From NCBI GenBank assembly GCA_020344375.1, contig CP070823.1, forward strand, positions 1,363,569 through 1,405,920: a DNA stretch of 42,352 bases. The letters are read 5' to 3'. This document shows positions 16,939 to 25,522 of this stretch, in pieces. The DNA is from Gemmatimonadota bacterium (GTDB lineage: Bacteria; Gemmatimonadota; Gemmatimonadetes; Palauibacterales; KS3-K002). Every line of letters starts with the position of its first letter. The stretch's first letter is position 1. Both the position numbers and the translations under genes were made by a program. Under the pieces are notes generated by a model. That model did no database searches. It worked only from the letters and a program-made list of their open reading frames with translations, and was not told where the DNA came from.

Positions 16939-19155
16939 CTATAGCATACCTGCGAGGTACAGCTCGAACATAGGGTCACCCGACTCGGGGAACGCAAGGT
17001 CGGCTCGCAGGGCGCCCCAAAGAAGACTCACGCCGGCGCCCACGGACCAGGTCGGATCGTCCCCCGGCCACTCTTCGGTATCGCCGGCCCAGGCGAAGTC
17101 GGCGAAGACGACGGGCGCGATCGCTCCGCGCTTGTAGGCTGCCTCGATGCGCCCTGCCCAGAAGGAATCGCCCTGGCCAACTGCGTATTCGTATCCCCGC
17201 AGGGTCTGGAGGCCGCCGATTCGCCACTCTCGCTGCGGCGGTACTTCGCCGCCGGTCCAGCCGGCGTCTGCGGCCAGCGCGATCGAGATGAGTCCGCCGA
17301 GGTCGACGCGGCCCCGCAACGCGGCTCGGGGCTGAACGTACTCGATGGAGCCGGGCCCCGCACCGACCTCGAAACCCAGCGTCAACTCCGCACGGTCGGT
17401 GGGGCGCGTCCACTCACCGAGGTAAAGGGTACCCCCTACATCGCCGCGCCAAAAACCGCCCTCAACCGCCTGCGGGTTGGGTCGGAAGATCGAATCCTCC
17501 CAGATTCTGGGGAGTGCGACCTGGGTGTTACGGTCGACCGAACGGTGGTCCTCGTAGCCCACACCGACCCGACCACGTAGTCTGCCCCAGCGCTTGCCCA
17601 GGGTCAACGCCGCGCCGCTTGCGCGGTAGTAGTCCGCATCGTCACGCCCGAGGAACAGGGCGCGTAGGGCGTTGCCATAAGCGCGTCTCTCGTCGGTCAG
17701 GGTTGAGCTCGCCAGGTGGAGTTCACTGTAAGCGCTGAGATCGATGCGGGCACCCGGGGGATCGTAGCGCAAGCCCAGCCTGCCCTTGGGCTCCAGATCC
17801 GCCAGTCCGAATCCCACGCTGCCACCCACCGACCAGAAGGCGCGCCGCGGGATATCCCAGCGCGCCGACAGACCGAGGCCGAGCGCCTCGACACGATTGT
17901 AGCGGATCAGTTCGGGTAGGCGATCGTACTGGATGGCGAAGGTCTTGCGACCGGCAATCTCGGGCGCCAGCTGCCGAGCGCGCCGCTCCAGCTCTGCCGC
18001 CGATGGGAGCGTGATACGGGACGCGGGCGTCTCCAGCGGCTGGTCCCATTCGTCGTAAGCGAGCAGCGAGTCGTCGGGCGGGCGGATGATCTCCCACCCC
18101 CCTTCCCAGGGCCCGGCCGTGACCGTCGTGCGTGCGCGAGCGCTGTCCTCCGGCTCGTCCTCTGACCCGATCGTTATCGTCAGCCTCGCGTCGGGTTCGC
18201 GCTCTGTATGCTCCTCCCCGCCTGCCGGGCGCGGCGTGCGTGCCGAGTCAGGTGAGAGCCAGGCGATGGGTTCACCCGTGTTCACGTCGTAGCGGCCGAA
18301 CTCGTTGCGGAACACGATGGGGACGGCAACCTCGCTGATGAAGGGGATGTGCACCATGAGCTCGAGCTCCTGGTGGTGCGGCAGCCAGAAGCGCGACTCC
18401 CAGAGCCCATGCTCCAGCGTGGCGGAGACGGCGAGGATACGGTTGGCCCAGGTCGAGCCCTCTGGATCATCCTCGTCAGCCCAGAGCGGTTTCCCGACGA
18501 AGCGGATCTGCATGGCGCCGACGTCGCCGGTTTCCGCCGCTACCCAGAGCGAACCGACCACGAGCGCTTCGTCACCTCGGATCGGTACGGCCTTTACCTC
18601 CACGAGCTCGACCTGTCCAGTGGGGGTGAGGAGCGTTACGGTGTCTCCGAGTTCGTAGCGGTAGTAGCGATCGGCGCCTTGGGCGAAAGGGTGAACGGCC
18701 GCACGGGTTGGCAGCTCGATGCTGCCGAGCACCCGCAAGCTGTCGCCCGGTGCGGTGGCCACGAACCACGGTTGGCTGAAATCGAGGCCTGCTTCAGCGT
18801 CTCTGCCGAAAGAGGTCACATAGCGCTGGCCCAGCATGCGGATCTGCAGGCCACGCTCCCGCTGCCAGCTTACGGCGGAGGCGAGCTCGCTGGCGACCAG
18901 GAGTTGGGGCGGCGCCAGGCGATCCACGATCAGCCCGGCGCTGACCAGCGTGTTGAGGCGGGAGCGGTAGTCGATGAGCGCAGTGTCCGGGTGGCTGTGG
19001 CGCCGGCGGGCCAGCTCGACGATGTCCTGGCCGCGCGTCTGCGTGAGCGGTAGGTGAAGCAGGATCAGCACTGCGCCCGCGCCGCGTGCCAGTCGGGTCC
19101 CTACGCGTCGCGCTGAGCGAACGTACGCGTTACGGTCGTATCGAGCTGAGAACAT
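16939..19155 (-). CDS. Large outer-membrane beta-barrel protein of unknown role
   Basis: A 738-residue protein. A basic N-region is followed by a hydrophobic segment (GAGAVLILLHLPL, about residues 24-37) that serves as signal peptide. The middle (about 40-400) is a soluble domain with no family I recognise, including an acidic SEDEPEDSA stretch near 330. From about residue 430 the pattern is a barrel (RRAFWSVGGSVGFGLADLEP, GYEYAVGQGDSFWAGRIEAA, FADFAWAGDTEEW) reminiscent of BamA/TamA or two-partner-secretion barrels. Its start overlaps the metallopeptidase gene by 26 bases, and the response regulator follows after 6 bases. Being inside a two-component operon suggests it senses, or is maintained with, the regulated envelope function. 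Confidence 0.7.
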   Translation of the reverse strand: MFSARYDRNAYVRSARRVGTRLARGAGAVLILLHLPLTQTRGQDIVELARRRHSHPDTALIDYRSRLNTLVSAGLIVDRLAPPQLLVASELASAVSWQRERGLQIRMLGQRYVTSFGRDAEAGLDFSQPWFVATAPGDSLRVLGSIELPTRAAVHPFAQGADRYYRYELGDTVTLLTPTGQVELVEVKAVPIRGDEALVVGSLWVAAETGDVGAMQIRFVGKPLWADEDDPEGSTWANRILAVSATLEHGLWESRFWLPHHQELELMVHIPFISEVAVPIVFRNEFGRYDVNTGEPIAWLSPDSARTPRPAGGEEHTEREPDARLTITIGSEDEPEDSARARTTVTAGPWEGGWEIIRPPDDSLLAYDEWDQPLETPASRITLPSAAELERRARQLAPEIAGRKTFAIQYDRLPELIRYNRVEALGLGLSARWDIPRRAFWSVGGSVGFGLADLEPKGRLGLRYDPPGARIDLSAYSELHLASSTLTDERRAYGNALRALFLGRDDADYYRASGAALTLGKRWGRLRGRVGVGYEDHRSVDRNTQVALPRIWEDSIFRPNPQAVEGGFWRGDVGGTLYLGEWTRPTDRAELTLGFEVGAGPGSIEYVQPRAALRGRVDLGGLISIALAADAGWTGGEVPPQREWRIGGLQTLRGYEYAVGQGDSFWAGRIEAAYKRGAIAPVVFADFAWAGDTEEWPGDDPTWSVGAGVSLLWGALRADLAFPESGDPMFELYLAGML

Positions 19156-20647
19156 CGGTTGCCCAACCGTCCAGGCTCACCAGCCTGCCGTTGCGCCATA
19201 CGAGCCGGTAACGCTCGAGCCGTTCGTCCCAGTCGGGGTTGGCCCCGTTGGTGAGCCAGTCCTGTATCCATTCGTTCTCAGGCACTGTGCCGAGTGCCGC
19301 TGTCAGACTCTCTTGGCTGACATGTGTGCCGCGGCGCGCCTCCTTCAGCGCGCGCTCCAGGGAACCGCCGCGGTCCTGGAAGCCTAGGTCAAGCAGGAAG
19401 GCCGCTGCGGCGCCGCCATCGTAGATGTAGCGGTAGACGTCGTCCTCCCAGAAGTCCGCCTGGGCCTCGGCGATCGACCGTTCGCCGTAGAGAGGGCTCT
19501 CGCGATAGCGCGTCAGGCGCGCAGCGATCTCGTCCAGGAAGTTCTGCGGCGCGATCAGTTCGCCGACCAGCAATGTTTTCAAAGCCACGTAGTCGGTGAA
19601 GCCTTCGGCGAACCACGAGGGTTGGGTACCCCGGAAGCGGAAGGCTGTGGGGATGTACCAGTGCAAGAGCTCGTGCGCCGTGGTGTACATCCAGCGCTGG
19701 AATTCGAGCTCGCCGGGACCGGATCCTCCCACGTAGACGATCGCGGACTTGCCGATCACCTGGCCGCCGGTGCTCAGGCCGGGGATCCTCGGGGGCACGC
19801 GGCCGGCTCCCAGGAGGTGGTCACCGCCGGCCCAGCCGTCGCTGGCGATGCGGTGCAGCGCGCCGGCGATCTGGTTCACGGCGTTCACCACCCGCTCGTC
19901 GGGGACGGGCCAGCGGCCGTGGATGGCGGTGGTCAACGACCTCGGCCCCAAGCTTTGCCGGTGGGTGCGGAGCCGACCGACGACGAAGACGGCGTCCATG
20001 ATATCCTCGGTCTCGTAGCCGGTGCCGGCGCGGCGTTCAATGGTGGCGACGCGCCAGCTGCCAGGCATGCCGCTGAACCAGAGGCGTGCACGTTGCGGAC
20101 CGTGACGCGGAGCACCGACCCAGACGCGCGGTAGCAGGTCGGCGCCGAGCAGGTGGCCGCCGTCGGCGTCGAGCTGGGAGGCTCGGTGGTAGAAGTGCGA
20201 CTCCTGGGGCGGCGTGAGGACCGTCGTGAAGGCGACGGTGACACGCTCCGCGTGTGTGGCCTCGACGATGTGGTGCGCGGGGCCCAGCTGACCGGCGCCC
20301 ATGGCGACGGGCAGAGCGCCGCTTGGCCCCCAAGCCTCCAGCCTGCGGAGCCGAGATTCCAGTCCGGGGTAGCCGTCCCACTCGCCGCGGAAGAGGAGGT
20401 GGATCGAGTCCGGTGCGGGCAGGTCGATCTCCAGGCGAGCTTCAACGCTGTGTGTAGCCGGATCGATGCGCAGGCGATACTCGGGGACGACGTCGATCGG
20501 GGCACGCGCAGGTTCTTGCGTTGGGCGGGCCGCAACAGGTTGGTCGGGGGCGGCGCCCGGGCTCTCGCGTCGGGTGTCGCGGCTCGCAGGTTCCCGGCAC
20601 GAGGCGAGCGACAGGACGCCCAGCAGGAGGGCGAAGCCGCGCCTCAA
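19130..20647 (-). CDS. M61-like gluzincin metallopeptidase lipoprotein
   Basis: An exported zinc peptidase with a HELLH motif and, 18 residues later, a glutamate in WFAEGFTDY. HExxH-x18-E is the gluzincin pattern of the M1/M61 families, and the N-terminal beta domain (YRLRIDPATHSVEARLEIDL) fits M61. I favour a TTG start at 20647. It overlaps the kinase stop as TTGA and gives a compact lipoprotein signal (MRRGFALLLGVLSLASC, lipobox Cys17, 505 residues). The upstream ATG at 20689 (519 residues) would add 14 residues inside the kinase gene. It lies between the sensor kinase and the large barrel gene, so it probably works at the outer membrane with that barrel. Substrate unknown. Confidence 0.75.
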   Translation of the reverse strand: MRRGFALLLGVLSLASCREPASRDTRRESPGAAPDQPVAARPTQEPARAPIDVVPEYRLRIDPATHSVEARLEIDLPAPDSIHLLFRGEWDGYPGLESRLRRLEAWGPSGALPVAMGAGQLGPAHHIVEATHAERVTVAFTTVLTPPQESHFYHRASQLDADGGHLLGADLLPRVWVGAPRHGPQRARLWFSGMPGSWRVATIERRAGTGYETEDIMDAVFVVGRLRTHRQSLGPRSLTTAIHGRWPVPDERVVNAVNQIAGALHRIASDGWAGGDHLLGAGRVPPRIPGLSTGGQVIGKSAIVYVGGSGPGELEFQRWMYTTAHELLHWYIPTAFRFRGTQPSWFAEGFTDYVALKTLLVGELIAPQNFLDEIAARLTRYRESPLYGERSIAEAQADFWEDDVYRYIYDGGAAAAFLLDLGFQDRGGSLERALKEARRGTHVSQESLTAALGTVPENEWIQDWLTNGANPDWDERLERYRLVWRNGRLVSLDGWATDVLSSIRP

Positions 20648-21873
20648 CCGGAACTTCGCGGTCTCACGGGCAAGCGCACTACGAAGCATGCCCCCTCATC
20701 GCTGCTTCTCAGCTCGATCTCGCCGCCGTGGGCTCGGACCGTCTGCCGGACCAGCGCCAGCCCAAGGCCAGTGCCCTTCTTCCTGGTCGTGAAGTCGGGA
20801 TCCCAGATACGCTCACGGTGCTCGGCTGGAACGCCAGGTCCGTTGTCGGCGATGGCGACCTCCACAGTGGCGTCGCTCGAGGTGATCGTCACATCAATGC
20901 GTGCGTCAGGCCGATCACCCAGTGCGTCCACCGCGTTGCCCAGCAGATTTCGGAAGGCACGGCTCAGGGCTGCCAGGTGCCCTTCCACTCGCGGCAGCGC
21001 CGCATCGGCGGTGAGTGTGCCGGTGACCGAATCGGGCAGGTCGCTTGCCATCAGCTCGCCTAGCATCTCCTCCAGATCGATCTCACTGGTCGGACCCTCC
21101 GGCAGCCGACCCAGCTGGGAGAAGCTCCGCGCCATCTCGTCGAGTCGTTCCGCTTCCGCCGCTATGACGCGCAAGGGCTCGTCGAGCTCTTCGACCTGGC
21201 CCCGCCCTGCGAGATGCCGAGCTTGCCTGAGCGCCAGCATCAGCGGCGTAAGTGGGTTCTTGATCTCGTGGGCGACGCGCCGGGCCATCTCGGTCAGGCC
21301 GCGCAGGCGTTCCGCCTCGAGCGCCTGGCGCCGCCCCTCGGCGAGACGCTCTGCCATGTGACGAAAGGCGTCTCGCAGCACGGCGAACTCCGGCGGCCCC
21401 TGCGCGTCGGCTGCCCGCGGCCGGGGCAGCGGCTCGGCGCGGGCCACACGCCCGGCCCAATCGACGACCTCACTCACCGGCCGGCCCAACCCTCGGGCGA
21501 GCTGACGTGCCGCCAGGGCCGCGACGGCGGCCAGGGACAGCCCCAGAACCAGAGCCACCCAGGGCAAGGCGCGGGCCAAGCGCCCAGCGATCAGATCCCA
21601 GCGGCGGGCGAGACGAACGGAGCGGGACAGCTCTTCCTCGTGCTCGGCAGCCGCCGCCCGCACGAGCGAGTCGGCGCCCGCACCTTCCACGGCCTCGAGG
21701 AGATCGCGGCCTGTATCGCTGACTCCTCTCCAGGCGCCGGCGCCGCCAGCGAGTTCCACGTAGTTGCGCAGTCCCCAGGTCGCCAGCCCGAGCAGCGCGA
21801 CTGACGGGACGGCCGACAACAGAAAGAGCATAAAGAAGAGCCGGGTCGCGAAAGGTAGCCGGCGTTGTCGCAT
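20644..21873 (-). CDS. NtrY-like sensor histidine kinase
   Basis: A 409-residue membrane sensor kinase. Transmembrane helices at about 12-34 and 102-122 enclose a periplasmic loop of only about 65 residues. A HAMP-like linker follows, then the dimerisation helix with H202 in RRVAHEIKNPLTP, the style typical of NtrY/NtrB kinases. The ATPase domain has an N box (NLLGNAVDAL), G1 (DNGPGVP) and G2 (GTGLGLAL). The likely phosphorylation partner is the NtrC-type regulator two genes downstream. The small sensor loop fits detection of membrane state or of a protein partner, and the two genes between kinase and regulator encode outer-membrane-directed proteins. That functional link is inference. Confidence 0.9.
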   Translation of the reverse strand: MRQRRLPFATRLFFMLFLLSAVPSVALLGLATWGLRNYVELAGGAGAWRGVSDTGRDLLEAVEGAGADSLVRAAAAEHEEELSRSVRLARRWDLIAGRLARALPWVALVLGLSLAAVAALAARQLARGLGRPVSEVVDWAGRVARAEPLPRPRAADAQGPPEFAVLRDAFRHMAERLAEGRRQALEAERLRGLTEMARRVAHEIKNPLTPLMLALRQARHLAGRGQVEELDEPLRVIAAEAERLDEMARSFSQLGRLPEGPTSEIDLEEMLGELMASDLPDSVTGTLTADAALPRVEGHLAALSRAFRNLLGNAVDALGDRPDARIDVTITSSDATVEVAIADNGPGVPAEHRERIWDPDFTTRKKGTGLGLALVRQTVRAHGGEIELRSSDEGACFVVRLPVRPRSSG

Positions 21874-21904
21874 CTTCCCCTACGGCAGCTCCAGTTACGG
21901 TGAT

Positions 21905-23479
21905 TCAGGCGAATAGGGCCTCGTAGACCCGGGTCGCCACACCCTGGAAGTCACCCGACGTGTCGACGGAGATCAGGTGCTCCGCCTCGTCGGGGCTCGG
22001 CGCCTCATAAGCTGCGCGCTGGTCGTCCAGCAGCTCGATCCGCCCATCGGTGATCGGCCGGTTCGGGCTGGAGAGCCGCGCTTTGAGCACCTCTTCGGGC
22101 GCGTTGCACTCAACGATCGCGAACATGGCTTCCCGCTCCGCCGCGGCTTCCCACGCCCAGGCGCGGTGGCACGCCTTCGACCATGAGGCGTCCAGCACAA
22201 CAGAGTTCCCCAGGGCGAGCTCGCTGCGGGCCTCATCGACCAGCGCGCGGTAGGCCCGCTCGGTCCAATCGTTCGCGTAGATCCCGGTTCCGAAGGGCAC
22301 GCGCTGCTCCTTTTCCGGAGCGAGTCCGGCGAGCTGCTTGCGGACGACGTCGCTATGCAGCACGCGGGCGTCGGCACGGCGGCCCAGCTCATCCGCGTGC
22401 CGGGTCTTTCCACTTCCCATCAGTCCAGTGACGAGAACCAGGCGCGGTTGTAGACGTAGCGCGTCGGTCAGCGATTGGTCGAAGAAGCGTCGCGCCTCTT
22501 CCGTTGCCGTGGCCTTCTCCCCGGCGCTCAGCCCCGGCTGATCGATCACGAAGGAGCGGACCTTGCCGCGTACGTAGGCGCGGTACGACTCGTAGAAACG
22601 GAGCAGGGATGGCAAGCGCTCGTCATCAGAGTGCTGGTAGTACGCTTCGAGGAACGCTTCGGCGAGTTGGTGAGCGCCGCGATTTCGCAGGTCCATGGAC
22701 AGGAAGGCGGTGTCCGCCAGGGTGTCGGAGTATCGGAACCGCTTGTTGAACTCGATGCAGTCCAGGATGTACGCGGCACCCGTCTCGCGGTCGATGAATA
22801 TGTCGTCCGTCTGCAGATCGCCGTGGCAGTCACGGACCCGGCCCTCGCTGATGCGCTGCTCGAAGAGGTCAGCGTAGGCACGCACGTAGCGCTCGATCTC
22901 GGCGCGGCAGGTCTGCCACGTCTTGTAGGTCAGTGTGCGGCCGATGAACGGCTCGGTCTGCTCGAAGTTCTCATCCCAGTTCTGCTTGACGGTCTCCAGC
23001 GACCCGTATGTTGCGATCTCCGGCGACGTCTCGGCCCGCTGGTGGAAGTGGGCGACAAGGCGGCCGAGTTCGTGCATCAGTTCGCGCGGCACGGTGCCCG
23101 CTTCGATGAGCTTGGACAGGCGCCCCTCCTCGGGCAGTCGGAGCATCACGACCGCGACCTCCTCGACGATGGCGGGCACGTTGAAGCTCAAGCGGCCTTC
23201 CTCATCGCGGTGCACGGCAGCGACGTCCAGGTAGACGTCAGGGGCGATGCGGCGATTGAGTTCGAGCTCGGCGATCGCCGCGGTTCGGCGTTTCTCGAGC
23301 GTAGAGAAGTCGAGGAAGCCGAGGTTCACCGGCTTCTTCAGCTTGTAGACGTAGTCGCCGGCGAAGAAGAGGTGCGAGATATGAGTCTGGCGGTGCTCGA
23401 CGCGGTCGACCTCGTGCTGATAGCTGCGTGCGTCGAGGAAGAAGTCGATGATCTCTTGCGGTGTGGCGGCCTGGGTCAC
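21905..23479 (-). CDS. Fused APH-like phosphotransferase and P-loop kinase
   Basis: A 524-residue two-domain protein. The N-terminal aminoglycoside-phosphotransferase-like fold (about 30-310) has the nucleotide lysine in YVYKLKKP (46/48), a catalytic loop HGD (219-221) and the metal aspartate D240 in LDCIEFN. The C-terminal kinase has a P-loop GLMGSGKT (352-359) and a lid region. The family (COG2187 joined to COG0645) is widespread and poorly characterised; despite the name it is not evidence of drug resistance. At 226 an Asp replaces the Asn usual five residues after the HGD Asp, which may alter metal binding. Start: GTG at 23479, overlapping the previous stop as GTGA; upstream in-frame starts lie inside the neighbouring gene. 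Confidence 0.8.
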   Translation of the reverse strand: MTQAATPQEIIDFFLDARSYQHEVDRVEHRQTHISHLFFAGDYVYKLKKPVNLGFLDFSTLEKRRTAAIAELELNRRIAPDVYLDVAAVHRDEEGRLSFNVPAIVEEVAVVMLRLPEEGRLSKLIEAGTVPRELMHELGRLVAHFHQRAETSPEIATYGSLETVKQNWDENFEQTEPFIGRTLTYKTWQTCRAEIERYVRAYADLFEQRISEGRVRDCHGDLQTDDIFIDRETGAAYILDCIEFNKRFRYSDTLADTAFLSMDLRNRGAHQLAEAFLEAYYQHSDDERLPSLLRFYESYRAYVRGKVRSFVIDQPGLSAGEKATATEEARRFFDQSLTDALRLQPRLVLVTGLMGSGKTRHADELGRRADARVLHSDVVRKQLAGLAPEKEQRVPFGTGIYANDWTERAYRALVDEARSELALGNSVVLDASWSKACHRAWAWEAAAEREAMFAIVECNAPEEVLKARLSSPNRPITDGRIELLDDQRAAYEAPSPDEAEHLISVDTSGDFQGVATRVYEALFA

Positions 23480-24675
23480 GGCAGCTCGCCCTCCCAATCG
23501 ATCGCGAAGCCTACGAGCCGCTGCAGGGTGCGCGCCCGGATCTCCGAGGGCTGGGGCTGCGGGCCGACCGGCTGTCCGCCCTGCATCTGTGGAGCGATGA
23601 GCGGCCGGACGGCGGACCCACAGTCGGGGCAGCGCTCGGGCCACTCCTCTGTTTTCTGCAGCGGCACGATGTCGTCCTCGTGGCAGCCACTGCAGCGCAG
23701 CACCTGCTTGGCGCCCGACCGCTTGCCGCGCTTGGCCAGCGGCTCGCCGTCGATCTCGACGATGTCCATGCTGAAATCGACGATAGGTGCGGCGCTGATC
23801 CAGGTGCCGACGCCGTAGCCGCTGACTACGGGGTTGAGCTGGCGGATCGTCTCCTCGTCGATGCCGCCGCTCACGAACAGGCCGATATCGGAGTAGCCGC
23901 GCAGGTCGAGCTCCCAGCGCACCTCGCTGAGAATCTCGAAGAAGTCGCCGCGCCGGCTGCTTGGCGTGTCGAGCCGCAAGGCGGTGAGCCGGGAACCGAG
24001 CGCCTTGGCGACCTCGAGGGCCGCGAACTTCTCGTCGTTGAACGTATCGATGAGCGAGATGCGGGGGATCTTCTTGTCGATCACCTCGTCGAAGGCCTGG
24101 GTGGCACGGATCGTGTCGCCCATGAGCAGGACGAGGGTGTGGGGGATGGTGCCCACCGGCTCGGTGCCGAGGAGTTCGGCGCTGGCGACAACGGCCACGC
24201 CGTCGCAGCCGCCGAGGTAAGCGGCGCGCTCGATCATGGGCGCGATCGCCGGGTGCATGCGCCGGGCGCCGAAGCTGATGAGCTTGCGCTCGGAGCCCGC
24301 CGCCAGGCGGCAGCGGGCGGCGCGGGTGGCGATACCGGAGGCCTGGCAGATGAGTCCTAGCACGGCGGTCTCGTAGACGCCGAACTCACGGTAGCTGCCC
24401 TCGATTTCGATCACCGGCTCGAGGGGCCTGAAGATTTCACCCTCCTCCATCGCCCGCACGTTCACATCGATGCCGTCGAGCAGGTGGTTCACCTCGGCGA
24501 GTCCCGCGAAGACGGCCCACTCCCAGCCGTCGTAGAACGACTTGGCGATGAACTCGGCCCGTACGTGGGCATCGACCCCCTTGGCGTCGAGGATCGCGGC
24601 CGTACGCTGGAAGTAGACGTCGGTGACCGCGCCGGCCTTGATCTGCTCTGGTGTGGCGATGTGGAAGCCCTTCAC
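23476..24675 (-). CDS. Nicotinate phosphoribosyltransferase
   Basis: A 399-residue enzyme that joins nicotinate to phosphoribosyl pyrophosphate to feed NAD salvage. Family features are the start FHIATPEQIKAGAVTDVYF, the ISFGARRMHPAIAPMIE segment, the LIDTFNDEKF strand and the phosphate-binding LFVSGGIDEE. The C-terminus carries a zinc ribbon (CSGC and CPDC), as in the archaeal-type enzymes such as that of Thermoplasma. I place the start at GTG 24675, where homology begins; translation from 24813 would run through the zinc-ribbon gene in another frame. It lies 4 bases after that gene and overlaps the APH-like kinase gene by 4 bases (GTGA). Confidence 0.87.
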   Translation of the reverse strand: MKGFHIATPEQIKAGAVTDVYFQRTAAILDAKGVDAHVRAEFIAKSFYDGWEWAVFAGLAEVNHLLDGIDVNVRAMEEGEIFRPLEPVIEIEGSYREFGVYETAVLGLICQASGIATRAARCRLAAGSERKLISFGARRMHPAIAPMIERAAYLGGCDGVAVVASAELLGTEPVGTIPHTLVLLMGDTIRATQAFDEVIDKKIPRISLIDTFNDEKFAALEVAKALGSRLTALRLDTPSSRRGDFFEILSEVRWELDLRGYSDIGLFVSGGIDEETIRQLNPVVSGYGVGTWISAAPIVDFSMDIVEIDGEPLAKRGKRSGAKQVLRCSGCHEDDIVPLQKTEEWPERCPDCGSAVRPLIAPQMQGGQPVGPQPQPSEIRARTLQRLVGFAIDWEGELP

Positions 24676-24679
24676 GAGT

Positions 24680-24844
24680 TCAACTCTTCTTGGCCGTCTT
24701 TGCGAAGAACGAACTGAACTTCTGTTCCAGCTTCCGGCTGCCGCACTTGGGGCATTTCGGGCGCTTCTTCTCATGCTCCTCGATATGCAGCCGGAGGCTG
24801 AAGACTTCGCCACATTCCTTGCACTGGTACTCGTAGAGCGGCAT
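24680..24844 (-). CDS. FmdB-type zinc-ribbon small protein (54 residues)
   Basis: A short gene on the minus strand with ATG at 24844 after a strong GAGGAGGG ribosome site. The product starts MPLYEYQCKECGEVFSLRL and has CxxC pairs at 8/11 and 31/34 (PKCPKCGS), the exact layout of the FmdB regulatory-protein zinc ribbon. It ends in a lysine-rich tail. Function is not known for most family members; nucleic-acid or protein binding through zinc is likely. It is the first gene of the run leading to nicotinate phosphoribosyltransferase (4 bases downstream) and the sensor kinase operon. Confidence 0.88.
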   Translation of the reverse strand: MPLYEYQCKECGEVFSLRLHIEEHEKKRPKCPKCGSRKLEQKFSSFFAKTAKKS

Positions 24845-25038
24845 TGCTGGCCCTCCTCAAGGCGTTTGAGAACGGCTCACTCCGGTTGGGGTGTAAGTGC
24901 TCTTCGGGGGCTAAACTAACACGGGTTTTGTCTCAGCGGGAGGGAAATCCGGGCCGGGACCCGGCGGCCGATCGGTGACGGGGGCGACGTGGGCGGTTAG
25001 CTTGTAGGATAGGGTCTCGAGGCGCAGCGGGAGGGTAG

Positions 25039-25485
25039 ATGGGCGAGGCCGCGTGGCGTTGGCGGACCATAGAGCACACCGGCGACTTGGCCATCGAGGT
25101 CGAGGCGCCGTCGCTAGGACAATTGTTCCTGGCCGGCGCCCACGGCCTGGTTGGAGTGCTGTTGGGGGAAGAGGCCGGGCCGGAGAAGCCGGAGCGGCCG
25201 AAGGCGACGGTCTGGCGGGAACTGGCTCTTGAAGGGCCGGACCGGGAAGTCCTTCTCGTGGACTGGCTGCGCGAGTTGCTTTACATCCAGATGTCGGAGG
25301 ACCTGCTCCTGGCTGAGGCCGAGATCGGGGAGCTCGCCGAGACGAGGCTGGTAGCACGGGCTGGGTTCGCGCCGCCGCCCCCCGGAAAGGGTGTGGAGCG
25401 CGAGCTCAAGGCCGTCACCTACCATGATCTCGAGGTGAGCTGGCGCGGGAATAGCTGGTACGCGCGGATCGTGTTCGACATATAG
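25039..25485 (+). CDS. Archease
   Basis: A 148-residue archease-family protein. The start carries the diagnostic EHTGDLAIEV segment, the middle has LLVDWLRELLYI, and the C-terminus ends SWYARIVFDI, where the conserved Asp helps bind calcium. Archease activates the RNA ligase RtcB, broadening nucleotide use and promoting guanylylation. The rtcB gene follows 37 bases downstream, which confirms the pairing. Start: ATG at 25039 after GGGAGGG. No promoter with clear hexamers was found upstream. Confidence 0.93.
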   Translation: MGEAAWRWRTIEHTGDLAIEVEAPSLGQLFLAGAHGLVGVLLGEEAGPEKPERPKATVWRELALEGPDREVLLVDWLRELLYIQMSEDLLLAEAEIGELAETRLVARAGFAPPPPGKGVERELKAVTYHDLEVSWRGNSWYARIVFDI

Positions 25486-25522
25486 GGAGAGGGACTTCAG
25501 CAGCCAAGCTGTAGAGGTTGCC

